A stretch of DNA of 64,000 nucleotides from NCBI RefSeq assembly GCF_018070325.1, contig NZ_JAGPXY010000009.1, positions 1 to 64,000 on the forward strand, in the 5' to 3' direction. This document shows, piece by piece, positions 45,943 to 53,542 of this stretch. The stretch's first letter is position 1. The number at the start of each line of letters is the position of its first letter. The translations under genes and the position numbers were made by a program. This stretch comes from Micromonospora sp. H61 (lineage in GTDB: Bacteria; Actinomycetota; Actinomycetes; Mycobacteriales; Micromonosporaceae). A model generated the notes under the pieces. The model was not told the DNA's origin. It was given only the letters and a program-made list of their open reading frames with translations, and searched no databases.

Positions 45943-47187
45943 CTATGTCCGTACGCTGGTCGCCTGCGGCTTCTCGGCATCGCGGCCGTGGATCGGGCGT
46001 GCCGACCAACTGCTGTGGTCGGGCTTGTGGCTCTTCCCTCTCCTGCGGGACATTTCGTGGCCGGCGAGCAACGCCATCGCCACGGCTGTCAGCAGGCCAC
46101 CGAACAGTGGGATGACGCGCACACCGGCCGTCGCCAGCAGACCCGCGCCTATCAACGAGCCGGCCGCGAGGCCGAAGTTGAACGCGACGCTGAGGCTGGC
46201 CGACGCCATGTCGGTGGTCGACGGGGCCACCTGCATGACGCGGTGCTGAACTCCCGCGATCAGCGAACTGAACGACATCCCCGCCACGGCGAGCAACGGG
46301 ATCGTCAATACCTTGCTCGCGCCAACTCCATGGAGGCCGAGCATCGCGGCGGTGAGGAGCCCCAGGAGAACCAGCACGACACCGAGCGGAAACCGGTCCA
46401 GGACCCGACCGACCGCCCAGGTGCCGGCGACGCCGAACGAGCCCTGGACGAAGAGCAGCAGGCCGAGAGACGCTGCGGCGAACCCGCTGACGTCGAGGAG
46501 AAACACGGTCATGTAGGTGAACGCGCCCATGGCACCGGTGACCGCGAGGACGGTGGCGAGGAGAAGTACGACGAAGCGTGGCCGGTCCGGCATCGGCCCG
46601 ATGTCGCCCGCACTCTGCTGCGGTGTGACGCTCGGTAGGAGCAGGGCGACCGCGACGCAGGTGACGAAGCCGAAGACGGCCATCGCGACGAAGGCGGCCC
46701 GCCACCCGGCCTGCCCGCCCAACCAGGTGCTCAGCGGCACCCCGAGAACCGGGCCGAGCGCGTTGCCGATCGACAGTCGAGCCACGATGCGGCCTCGGAT
46801 GTTCGCGGGGAACATCGAGATCGCTACCGGGAACACCACCGCCCAGAAGACGCCATTCGTGGTGGCGGACACCAGCCGCGCGGCGAGTAACACCTCGTAG
46901 GAGGTTGCGAAGGCCGACACCGCCGTCGCCGCGGCGAACACACCGAGGGCACCGGCGAGCAGCGGGCGCCGGGGCACACGCCTGGTGACCCGGGTCAGCG
47001 GGAGCGCCACAACCATGACCACCACTGCGTACCCGGTCACCAGCAGACCGGCCTCGGACCTGGAGCGTCCCAGGTCTGGCGCGATCAGCGTGAGCAACCC
47101 GATCGGAAGCACCTCGGTGGTGACGTAACAGAAAGTGGCTGCGGACAACGCGGCGAGGGCATAGACCGCGCGTCGTTGGTGCACCAT
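45943..47187 (-). CDS. MFS efflux transporter, 12-TM DHA1 family
   Basis: This 414-residue permease opens with VYALAALSAATFCYVTTEVLPIGLL, typical of the Cmx/AraJ group (TEvLP). It has motif A-like residues after TM2 (LTRVTRRVPRRPLLAG) and twelve predicted helices. Such proteins export chloramphenicol, sugars or other small molecules. The gene diverges from a CGNR-type regulator, the usual local control pair. Its 3' end stops 10 bases from the tRNA fragment, so this module was probably acquired as a unit. Confidence 0.88.
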   Translation of the reverse strand: MVHQRRAVYALAALSAATFCYVTTEVLPIGLLTLIAPDLGRSRSEAGLLVTGYAVVVMVVALPLTRVTRRVPRRPLLAGALGVFAAATAVSAFATSYEVLLAARLVSATTNGVFWAVVFPVAISMFPANIRGRIVARLSIGNALGPVLGVPLSTWLGGQAGWRAAFVAMAVFGFVTCVAVALLLPSVTPQQSAGDIGPMPDRPRFVVLLLATVLAVTGAMGAFTYMTVFLLDVSGFAAASLGLLLFVQGSFGVAGTWAVGRVLDRFPLGVVLVLLGLLTAAMLGLHGVGASKVLTIPLLAVAGMSFSSLIAGVQHRVMQVAPSTTDMASASLSVAFNFGLAAGSLIGAGLLATAGVRVIPLFGGLLTAVAMALLAGHEMSRRRGKSHKPDHSSWSARPIHGRDAEKPQATSVRT

Positions 47188-47271
47188 TGGCTACCTCCCA
47201 GATCCTGGACGAGGTGTAGCGATCAGCCGCCCGGGATGAGGCATCGTGATCCCGGCTAACTTGGTTTTGAC

Positions 47272-47287
47272 GGTAGCATAGCTAACC
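47272..47287 (-). promoter_or_regulatory. Near-palindrome in the MFS/CGNR divergent region
   Basis: GGTAGCATAGCTAACC is palindromic except for one extra base, in an AT-rich patch 85-100 bases upstream of the MFS start. It fits an operator or promoter site; the binder is unknown, the CGNR protein being the nearest candidate. Confidence 0.4.
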
Positions 47288-47355
47288 GTGGATCCCCGTT
47301 TTTCTCACGTGCGTAGCAAGCAGACGTGAGGTGCAGGCGCGGTGCGTAACTGTCT

Positions 47356-47377
47356 TAAACGGTTTAGGTGGTAGCGT
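47356..47377 (+). promoter_or_regulatory. Operator-like palindrome and -10 of the CGNR gene
   Basis: TAAAC-G-GTTTA (47356-47366) immediately precedes TAGCGT (47372-47377), whose end is 7 bases before the ATG. A protein on the palindrome would occlude the promoter, consistent with autorepression. Confidence 0.5.
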
Positions 47378-47384
47378 CGGCGGT

Positions 47385-48035
47385 ATGCCACTCGACGTGT
47401 GCCAGCTACCGTTGGTCGGCGGCCACCCGGCACTCGATCTGGTCAACACGCTGGAGCGAGGGGGGGAGTCGCCGCACGATTTCCTGTCCGACAGTTCCGC
47501 TCTGCTGCGGTGGTCGGTCCCGGTGGGCGTGATCAGCGACGCGGAGGCCGACCAGGTGGGCCGGGCGTGGCGCGACGAGCCCGCCGCGGCGCATGCGGGA
47601 CTGGCCGCCGTGCGGGACATCCGTGAGGGGTTGTACGTCGTGATGCTCGCGGCGATCACCGACGCGGACGGTGGCACGGCGGGCGACCCCATCGCCGCCG
47701 GTGCCGCGCTGGTCGCCCTACATCAGCGCTGGTCCGGCGCGGCCGCCCGAGCGAGACTCGTGCTCGACTCGTCGCAGGTGCGACTGGTCTACGGCACGGT
47801 GCCGGCCATGTTGGTGCCCGACCGGATCGCGGAGGCCGCCCTCGACGTCATGCTGACGGCCGACCTGGCCCGGGTGCGCCGCTGTCCGGTGCCCGAAGGG
47901 GGCTGTGGCTGGCTGTTCCTCGATCAGAGCCGCAACGGTTCCCGCCGCTGGTGCCGCATGGCCGACTGCGGCAACGCGGTGAAGGCGCGACGGCTCACCG
48001 AGCGTCGCCGCGCGGCCCGGCCCGCCAGCTCGTAG
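47385..48035 (+). CDS. CGNR zinc-finger regulator with ABATE domain
   Basis: The ATG at 47385 lies 7 bases after a -10 hexamer (leaderless). The 216-residue protein has the ABATE ligand-type N-terminal domain (LPLVGGHPALDLVNTLERGG) and a C-terminal CGNR finger: Cys in RRCPVPEGGCGWLFLD and WCRMADCGNAVKARR, the family's name motif. These proteins are presumed transcription factors controlling adjacent transport genes; the divergent MFS gene is the obvious target. Confidence 0.9.
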   Translation: MPLDVCQLPLVGGHPALDLVNTLERGGESPHDFLSDSSALLRWSVPVGVISDAEADQVGRAWRDEPAAAHAGLAAVRDIREGLYVVMLAAITDADGGTAGDPIAAGAALVALHQRWSGAAARARLVLDSSQVRLVYGTVPAMLVPDRIAEAALDVMLTADLARVRRCPVPEGGCGWLFLDQSRNGSRRWCRMADCGNAVKARRLTERRRAARPASS

Positions 48036-48235
48036 CCGGTCGACGATGGTGATCGATGGTGTGCGTGGTGAGTTGCCGCCGGCGGCGGACCGGTCCTGAC
48101 CTCATGTCGGTTCCACTGGCGTCCCGTCGGGTTGTCGCCCTGTGCTGGGACAACAGGCGTCCGGGTGGCGGGGCGAGCGCCTGCCGCTCCCTGCCACCCC
48201 AGCTGGAGGCCCGGGTCGCTAGACTGGGCCCTCGC

Positions 48236-48308
48236 GCCCCCGTAGCTCAGGGGATAGAGCATCGGTTTCCTAAACCGTGTGTCGCAGGTTCGAATCCTGC
48301 CGGGGGCA
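48236..48308 (+). tRNA. tRNA-Arg (anticodon CCT)
   Basis: The 73-base cloverleaf has a 7-bp acceptor stem (GCCCCCG/CGGGGGC), D-stem GCTC/GAGC, anticodon loop TTCCTAA giving anticodon CCT (reads AGG), T-arm GCAGG-TTCGAAT-CCTGC, and discriminator A. CCA is not encoded. One end pair of the anticodon stem (T-T) is mismatched. Its first 20 bases are duplicated at 45913. Confidence 0.96.
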
Positions 48309-48324
48309 CCTCGAAGACCAGCGG

Positions 48325-49644
48325 TCAGTCAGGCGGCGTAGATGAGCTTGACGCCGTCCAGGCCGAGTGCCGCTGCCCGTGTGCCGCGGATCCGCTGTTG
48401 AGGTTGCGCCAACTGTTGTTGCTGGCGGCCTCGTGCACCCACCCGTCGACGACGTTGTAGATGTGCTTCACCCCGTTGACGTTGAGCGCGGCCAGCGAGG
48501 TGCCCTGGGCGCCGTGGATGCCGGTCCACAGGTTGGCCCAGCCCGCGTTGCTGGCGGCCTCGTAGACCCGGCCGCCGTCCAGTGTGTAGAGGATCTTCGT
48601 GCTGCCCACTGTGATCGCCGCTACCGCCGAGGCCGGGATGCCCGTGTTCAGGTTCCGCCAGGCGTTGGCGCTGTGCGCCTCGTGTACGTAGCCGCCGACG
48701 ATGCTGTAGACGTACTTGACGCCGTTCAGCGCGATCACCGAGATCGAGGATGAGCTGGCACCACCGACGCCGGTGTTGAGGTTGCGCCAGCCGTTGTTGC
48801 TGGCGGCCTCGTGCACGTACCCGTCGACGACGTTGTAGACCAGCTTCACCCCGTCGAGGTTGATCGCGGCCAGTGCGGTGCCCTGGGCGCCGTGGATGCC
48901 GGTCCACAGGTTGGCCCAGCCGGTGTTGCTGGCGGCCTCGTGGATCCGGCCGCCGTTGAGGGTGTAGAGGATCTTCGTGGATCCGAGGGTGATCGCGGTC
49001 GTCGCCGTGCCGGTCACCGCGCCCGCGCTGCCGGAGACCGGCAGGGCACGCCAGCCGGCGTTGCTGGCCGCCTCGAACACCTGACGGGGCTGGTCGGCTG
49101 GGTTCTGCTGGATGAAGACCAGCGGGTTGATCCGGGTGCCGGACGGGTCGATCATGTGCCAGTGCAGGTGTGGGCCCGTCGAGCTGCCCGAGCCGGGTGC
49201 GCCGGCAGCGCCGCCGGAGCGGCCCACGATCGTGCCCGCGCCCACGCTGGCACCATTGCCGAGCAGGAACTGCGACAGGTGCAGGTACTGGCTGCGGTAC
49301 CCGTCCGCGTGGTGGATCGGGACGGTGTGCCCGCCCGTGCCGTTGTTGGGAATGTTCTGGATGGTGCCGGCGCCGCAGGCCGGCAACGCCGTGCCCACCC
49401 CCATCCCGAAGTCGATGCCGCCGAGTGACCCGCGGCGGAGGTGACCCTCCCAGGTGTCGGTGATCGGGTAGGCGCTGAACGGGTTGTAGATCGACGGTGC
49501 GGCCCGCGCGGCCTCGGGAATCAGCAGGCCACCGGTGCTGATGGCGCCCGCACCCAGCACCGCCGCGCGTAACATCGTGCGGCGACTCACGGCGGAGGTG
49601 GTCGTGTCGTCGCCGCAGCAGCTACCTTCGCGACCGTCAGCCAT
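48325..49644 (-). CDS. Tat-exported M23-like protein with lectin-type repeats, 3' frameshift
   Basis: The ATG at 49644 follows AAGGAG and a Tat signal (VSRRTMLRAAVLGAG). Residues 60-180 match the LytM/M23 fold, with DGYRSQYLHLSQ and GPHLHWH (H159, H161), but the HxxxD ligand reads LGGID (Leu74 where His is usual), so zinc binding is doubtful. Residues about 185-425 are repeats of the type GVKLVYNVVDGYVHEAASNNGWRNLNTG, resembling tectonin/fucose-lectin propellers. After the last NLNSGS the frame gives an unrelated Ser-rich end. In the +1/-1 frame the repeat continues (ALGLDGVKLIYAA) and stops at 48329, indicating a one-base indel near 48370-48395, real or a sequencing error. Confidence 0.8.
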   Translation of the reverse strand: MADGREGSCCGDDTTTSAVSRRTMLRAAVLGAGAISTGGLLIPEAARAAPSIYNPFSAYPITDTWEGHLRRGSLGGIDFGMGVGTALPACGAGTIQNIPNNGTGGHTVPIHHADGYRSQYLHLSQFLLGNGASVGAGTIVGRSGGAAGAPGSGSSTGPHLHWHMIDPSGTRINPLVFIQQNPADQPRQVFEAASNAGWRALPVSGSAGAVTGTATTAITLGSTKILYTLNGGRIHEAASNTGWANLWTGIHGAQGTALAAINLDGVKLVYNVVDGYVHEAASNNGWRNLNTGVGGASSSSISVIALNGVKYVYSIVGGYVHEAHSANAWRNLNTGIPASAVAAITVGSTKILYTLDGGRVYEAASNAGWANLWTGIHGAQGTSLAALNVNGVKHIYNVVDGWVHEAASNNSWRNLNSGSAAHGQRHSAWTASSSSTPPD

Positions 49645-49728
49645 TCCCACTCCTTCTGCACCCGCCGAAATATCTACGGAGGCTAATGGGTGGGGTGGTC
49701 TGGCGGTACCGCGGCCACCAGACGTTGA

Positions 49729-50328
49729 TCAGAGCGTTGGCAGCTGTTCGGCTCGGGTGACCACCTGGTCGATGAGACCGTATTCCCGGGCCTGCTCGGC
49801 GGTGAACCAGCGGTCCCGGTCCCAGTCTCGCTGGATCTCGTCGAGGGTCCGTCCACTGTGCTGGGCGATCAGCTCCTGCATCGTCCGCTTCACGTGCAGC
49901 ATGTTCTCCGCCTGGATGGTGATGTCGGCGGCGGTTCCGCCCATCCCGCCGGACGGCTGGTGCATCATGATCCGCGAGTGCGGCAGCGCGTACCGCTTGC
50001 CGGCCGCACCCGCGCAGAGCAGGAACTGCCCCATCGAGCCGGCGAACCCGAGCGCCAGCGTCGCCACGTCGTTGCGGACGTAGCGCATCGTGTCGTAGAC
50101 AGCCATTCCCGCGCTCACCGAACCGCCCGGCGAGTTGATGTAGAGGTAGATGTCGCGGTTGTCGTCCTCGGCGGCGAGCAGCAGGATCTGCGCGCAGATC
50201 TGGTTGGCCGACTCCTCCGTCACCTCGGTGCCGAGGAAGACGATCCGCTCCCGCAGCAGCCGCTCGAACACATGGTCACCGAAGGACGGCTGCCCGCCCT
50301 CCAGCATTCGCACGTCGTACCCGATCAT
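49729..50328 (-). CDS. clpP: ATP-dependent Clp protease proteolytic subunit (paralogue)
   Basis: The ATG at 50328 follows GGAAGG. The 199-residue product has the serine-protease triad Ser98 (GFAGSMGQ), His123 (MMHQPSGG) and probably Asp172, with YINSPGGSV. It forms a barrel that degrades proteins fed by Clp ATPases. It stands alone, not beside a second clpP or clpX, and lies downstream of a ClgR/PopR-like regulator, the arrangement reminiscent of the stress-induced clpP3 system of Streptomyces. Housekeeping clpP1P2 would be elsewhere. Confidence 0.93.
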   Translation of the reverse strand: MIGYDVRMLEGGQPSFGDHVFERLLRERIVFLGTEVTEESANQICAQILLLAAEDDNRDIYLYINSPGGSVSAGMAVYDTMRYVRNDVATLALGFAGSMGQFLLCAGAAGKRYALPHSRIMMHQPSGGMGGTAADITIQAENMLHVKRTMQELIAQHSGRTLDEIQRDWDRDRWFTAEQAREYGLIDQVVTRAEQLPTL

Positions 50329-50423
50329 GTGCCGCCGCCTTCCGCCGTGCCGGCGGGCGGTGGGGACCACCCGGTGGACCGGCCCCTTCAGCGTGCGGGC
50401 GACGGCAGTGGCTGGCCCAGTGA

Positions 50424-50455
50424 TTCTGCCGCCGGCAGATCCGCCGACGGCAGAA
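50424..50455 (-). terminator. Hairpin between the regulator and clpP
   Basis: TTCTGCCG (50424-50431) and CGGCAGAA (50448-50455), extended by further GC pairs with one mismatch, form a stem 11 bases after the regulator stop. Read-through may set the clpP level, or clpP has its own promoter. Confidence 0.55.
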
Positions 50456-50465
50456 CCCACGCGGC

Positions 50466-50963
50466 CTACGCGACGGTCACCCGCCGCAGGCCCAGCCGGG
50501 CCTGTGCACAGTCAGCCAGGGCGGCGGTACGCGGACCGGGGCGCGAGCCACCAGCGGAGGCTCTTCCGTCGACGCTGAGGGTCGGCTCGCTCGCCACCGG
50601 CCCGCGGTGCAGGACGAACCCGCCGACACGTGGACCCACCAGCAGTGTGGCGTTGCCGATCTCCCGCCGAGTCGCATCGACCCGCTCCAGGTGGGTGAGC
50701 GCGGCGCGCGGCGCGGCCGGGAGGCGGGGTTCGACCCGGCGCATGTCGTCGCGGGCCTCGCCGAGCAGGTCGGCGAGGCTGATGCCGAGCGCTCGGCAGA
50801 TCGCCGCCAGCACCTCCGACGAGGCCTCCTTCCGGCCCCGCTCGACCTCCGAGAGGTAGGGCACGGAGACGTCGGCCGACGCGGCCACCTCGCGCAGCGT
50901 GCGGCCCTGACGCTGGCGGTGGCGGCGCAGCACCCCGCCGATGACTCGTCGCAGTAACGACAT
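50466..50963 (-). CDS. XRE-family regulator, ClgR/PopR-like
   Basis: The ATG at 50963 gives the characteristic opening MSLLRRVIGGVLRRHRQRQG. A Cro/CI helix-turn-helix follows (TLREVAASADVSVPYLSEVERGRKEASSEVLAAICRALG), the pattern of ClgR and PopR, activators of clp genes in actinomycetes. The 165-residue length and downstream clpP support this. The C-terminal half (ERVDATRREIGNATLLVGPRVGGFVL) is not the usual short ClgR tail and may be a separate sensor or degradation segment. Confidence 0.85.
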   Translation of the reverse strand: MSLLRRVIGGVLRRHRQRQGRTLREVAASADVSVPYLSEVERGRKEASSEVLAAICRALGISLADLLGEARDDMRRVEPRLPAAPRAALTHLERVDATRREIGNATLLVGPRVGGFVLHRGPVASEPTLSVDGRASAGGSRPGPRTAALADCAQARLGLRRVTVA

Positions 50964-51181
50964 GCCGGCCTCACTTTCGCGGTCGTCGTCGGGAACACCC
51001 TCATCATGCCCGTCCGCGGCCGTCCGGACCGACCCGTCCGGGCCCGCGCCGCTCCGTCGGCGGGCCCCGGGGCTCTCACCGGTGGGCGCCGCCGGTTGTC
51101 CGCCGCGACCCGGACGTGCGGTCGACGGTGTACCCGCTATGTTGTGGGCGTGCAGGCGACGGCGGGGGAGCAGGTTCGACG

Positions 51182-52195
51182 GTGATCCATTTTCCCGCGC
51201 AGCGCCGGGGCCCACTGAGCGCGCTGAGCCTTCGGCTCGCCGCCGCCCTGGGCCTGGTCTTCGCCGTGGTCGCCGCGGTCTACCTGGGCCGGGACGGCTA
51301 CCGCGACGTCAACGAGGATGGCCTCACCCTCCTCGACTGCTTCTACTACGCGGTCGTGTCGCTCTCGACCACCGGCTACGGGGACATCACCCCGGCCGCG
51401 CCGTCGGCTCGGCTGGTCAACGTCCTCTTCATCACCCCGGCCCGAGTGATCTTCCTTATCATCCTGGTCGGCACCACCCTGGAAGTTCTGACCGAGCAGT
51501 ACCGGACCGGCCGTCGCCTGTCGCGGTGGAGGAGAGCCGTGAAGGACCACGTCATCATCTGCGGCTACGGCACCAAGGGGCGCAGCGCTGTGTCCGCCCT
51601 GATGGAGAATGGTCTGGACCGCTCGCGGATCGTGGTGGTGGAGCGCAGTGCCGCCGCCCTGCGGCAGGCCACCTCCGCCGGGCTGGTGGCGATCGAGGGC
51701 TCGGCGACCCGGTCGTCGGTGCTGAACGAGGCGCACGTCAAGAGCGCGAAGGCCGTGATCATCGCGACCGACAGTGACGACGCGTCGGTGCTGGTCGCGC
51801 TGACGGTACGGCAGCTCACCGCTGGACAGGTCCGCATCATCGCGGCGGCGCGGGAGGCGGAGAACGCTCCGCTGCTCAAGCAGAGTGGCGCGCACCATGT
51901 GATCGTCTCGTCGGCCACGGCGGGCCGGCTGCTCGGCCTGTCCACCTCGGCGCCGCCGCTGATCGACGTGGTGGAGGACCTGCTCACCCCCGGTCAGGGC
52001 ATGGCGCTGGCGATGCGTTCCGCCGAGCGGGACGAGGTGGGTCGCTCGCCGCGCGAGCTGGAGTCGTTGGTGATCGCCCTGGTGCGGCGGGGCAAGGTGG
52101 TCACCCTGGCCGACCGGGCCGGCGCGGTGATCGAGACCGGCGACATGCTCGTGCACGTACGCGACGACCGCCCCCAGTCGGCCACCACCGCCTGA
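51182..52195 (+). CDS. Two-TM potassium channel with RCK/TrkA-N domains
   Basis: The GTG at 51182 begins a 337-residue protein. TM1 (about 15-35), the pore with filter TTGYGD (63-68) and TM2 (about 78-97) form the channel. A Rossmann TrkA-N domain (HVIICGYGTKGRSAVSALM, then DSDDASVLVALTVRQL) and a C-terminal TrkA-C-like segment follow. This is the MthK/KcsA-RCK architecture. It should conduct K+ and be gated by a bound nucleotide or ion. It stands alone. Confidence 0.9.
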   Translation: MIHFPAQRRGPLSALSLRLAAALGLVFAVVAAVYLGRDGYRDVNEDGLTLLDCFYYAVVSLSTTGYGDITPAAPSARLVNVLFITPARVIFLIILVGTTLEVLTEQYRTGRRLSRWRRAVKDHVIICGYGTKGRSAVSALMENGLDRSRIVVVERSAAALRQATSAGLVAIEGSATRSSVLNEAHVKSAKAVIIATDSDDASVLVALTVRQLTAGQVRIIAAAREAENAPLLKQSGAHHVIVSSATAGRLLGLSTSAPPLIDVVEDLLTPGQGMALAMRSAERDEVGRSPRELESLVIALVRRGKVVTLADRAGAVIETGDMLVHVRDDRPQSATTA

Positions 52196-52267
52196 TCGTC
52201 CCACCGCGATCGGTCGGTGTGACCGCCGGCATGACGGCACCGCTGTCGCCGCTGTGGTGAGCCGGCG

Positions 52268-52747
52268 TCAGCAGGTGTCGTCGGCGACGCAGATCGCCTC
52301 GGTGCAGCTGACCGCCGTGCCGGTGGAGGCCCGGCTGAGCAGTTCGTAGAGCGTCTCCCGTTCGGCGGGATCAAGCGCGCCCAGCACCTCGTCCTCGGCG
52401 CCGGCCAGGGCGCATTCGGCCTCGCTGAGGCGTTTTGCCCCATCTTCGGTGAGTTCGACGACGTGTCGGCGGCGATCCTCGGGTGAGCGCCGACGCTCGA
52501 TCAGCTGCTTCGCCTCCAGGTCGTTGAGCAGCCCGACGATGTTGGTGCTGTCCATTTCGAGGATGGTGGCGAGCGCCTGTTGCCCGGTGCCGCCGCCGGC
52601 ACGCAGCACTGTGAGTGCGACCAGATGCCGGGGGCGTAGCCCCAGCGGCGCCAGCACCGACTCCGACCGCAGCCGCATCCGTCGGGCCAGATGGTCCAGG
52701 AGTGCGCCCGAGCGGTGCTCGGAGGAGTCGAGCGGCTGCGCGGACAT
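52268..52747 (-). CDS. MarR-family regulator with Cys-rich tail
   Basis: This 159-residue regulator has the MarR winged helix (LAPLGLRPRHLVALTVLRAGGG, TGQQALATILEMDSTNIVGLLNDLEAKQLIERRRSPEDRRRHVVELT). The last 12 residues hold three Cys (148, 153, 159), unusual for the family and suggestive of thiol or metal sensing as in OhrR/QsrR-type redox regulators. It diverges from an azoreductase/quinone reductase gene, a common target of redox MarR proteins. Confidence 0.88.
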   Translation of the reverse strand: MSAQPLDSSEHRSGALLDHLARRMRLRSESVLAPLGLRPRHLVALTVLRAGGGTGQQALATILEMDSTNIVGLLNDLEAKQLIERRRSPEDRRRHVVELTEDGAKRLSEAECALAGAEDEVLGALDPAERETLYELLSRASTGTAVSCTEAICVADDTC

Positions 52748-52829
52748 GTGACCCAGTCTACCGACTCAGCGGAACATCGGCCTGCTATAAATAGTTGGTG
52801 CCTCACGAACGATCCCTGAAGGAGGAATG

Positions 52830-53474
52830 ATGCATCTGCTGCATATCGATTCGAGCATCCGCGGTGACTGGTCGGTCAGCCGGCGGCTCACCGCCCGTGC
52901 GGTCGACGCATGGCGTGCGGCCCACCCGGACGGCACCGTGGCATACCGGGACCTGGGCGCCGAGCCGCTGCCGCACCTGGACGCGGACGGCGGGCTGGCG
53001 CGAATGACCCCTCCGGACCAGCACACGCCGGCCCAGCGCGAGTCCTGGCAGCTCAGCGAGCGGCTCGTCGACGAGGTGAAGCAGGCCGACGTGGTGCTGC
53101 TCGGCCTGCCGCTCTACAACTACGGCGCGCCGAGCAGCGTCAAGTCCTGGGTCGACCACCTGATCGTTCCCGGGCTGGCGTACGACCCGACGACCCAGGA
53201 GGGCCTGCTCGGCGGGCGCGATTTCGTGGTGCTGGCCACCCGGGGCGGCGGCTACGGCGAGGGCGCTCCTCGCAACGGCTGGGACCACGCCGAGCCGTGG
53301 CTCCCGCACGGCCTGTCGATGACCGGCATGGAGCCGCGCTTCATCAGCGCCGAACTGACCCTGGCGCCGTCGGTGCCGGCGATGGCCGAGCTGATCCCGC
53401 TGCACGAGGCGAGCCTCGCGGCGGCCGAGAAGGAGATCGACAACCTCTGGATGCCGGCCACCGCCCAGCGCTGA
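52830..53474 (+). CDS. FMN-dependent NADH:quinone/azo oxidoreductase (AzoR type)
   Basis: The second ATG of an ATGATG pair is chosen because AAGGAGG then sits 4 bases upstream; the first (52827) is too close. The 214-residue flavodoxin-fold protein has the AzoR opening LLHIDSSIRGDWSVSRRL, LPLYNYGAPSSVKSWVDHL at the FMN site and ATRGGGYGEGAPRNGWDHAEPWL. It reduces quinones or azo compounds by two electrons, protecting against redox cycling. Control by the adjacent MarR protein is likely; TATAAA upstream (near 52786) may be its -10. Confidence 0.9.
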   Translation: MHLLHIDSSIRGDWSVSRRLTARAVDAWRAAHPDGTVAYRDLGAEPLPHLDADGGLARMTPPDQHTPAQRESWQLSERLVDEVKQADVVLLGLPLYNYGAPSSVKSWVDHLIVPGLAYDPTTQEGLLGGRDFVVLATRGGGYGEGAPRNGWDHAEPWLPHGLSMTGMEPRFISAELTLAPSVPAMAELIPLHEASLAAAEKEIDNLWMPATAQR

Positions 53475-53488
53475 GAAAGCGCCGGTAC

Positions 53489-53530
53489 GACGAGAGCGGC
53501 CGCCCCCGATCGGGGACGGCCGCTCTCGTC
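53489..53530. terminator. Bidirectional terminator between azoR-like and korB
   Basis: GACGAGAGCGGCCG (53489-53502) and its complement (53517-53530) make a 14-bp perfect stem between convergent genes. Confidence 0.88.
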
Positions 53531-53542
53531 GGTACGGAGGGG

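Noticed and set aside
45913-45985. Second tRNA-Arg gene
   Set aside because: Only the first 20 bases match; the anticodon, T-arm and 3' acceptor strand are missing.
44372-46705. 777-codon minus-strand open frame across the cellulase gene
   Set aside because: It runs antisense to a clear GH6-CBM2 gene and into the MFS gene in the wrong frame; composition is Arg/Gly/Asp-rich with no domain. High GC makes long antisense frames common.
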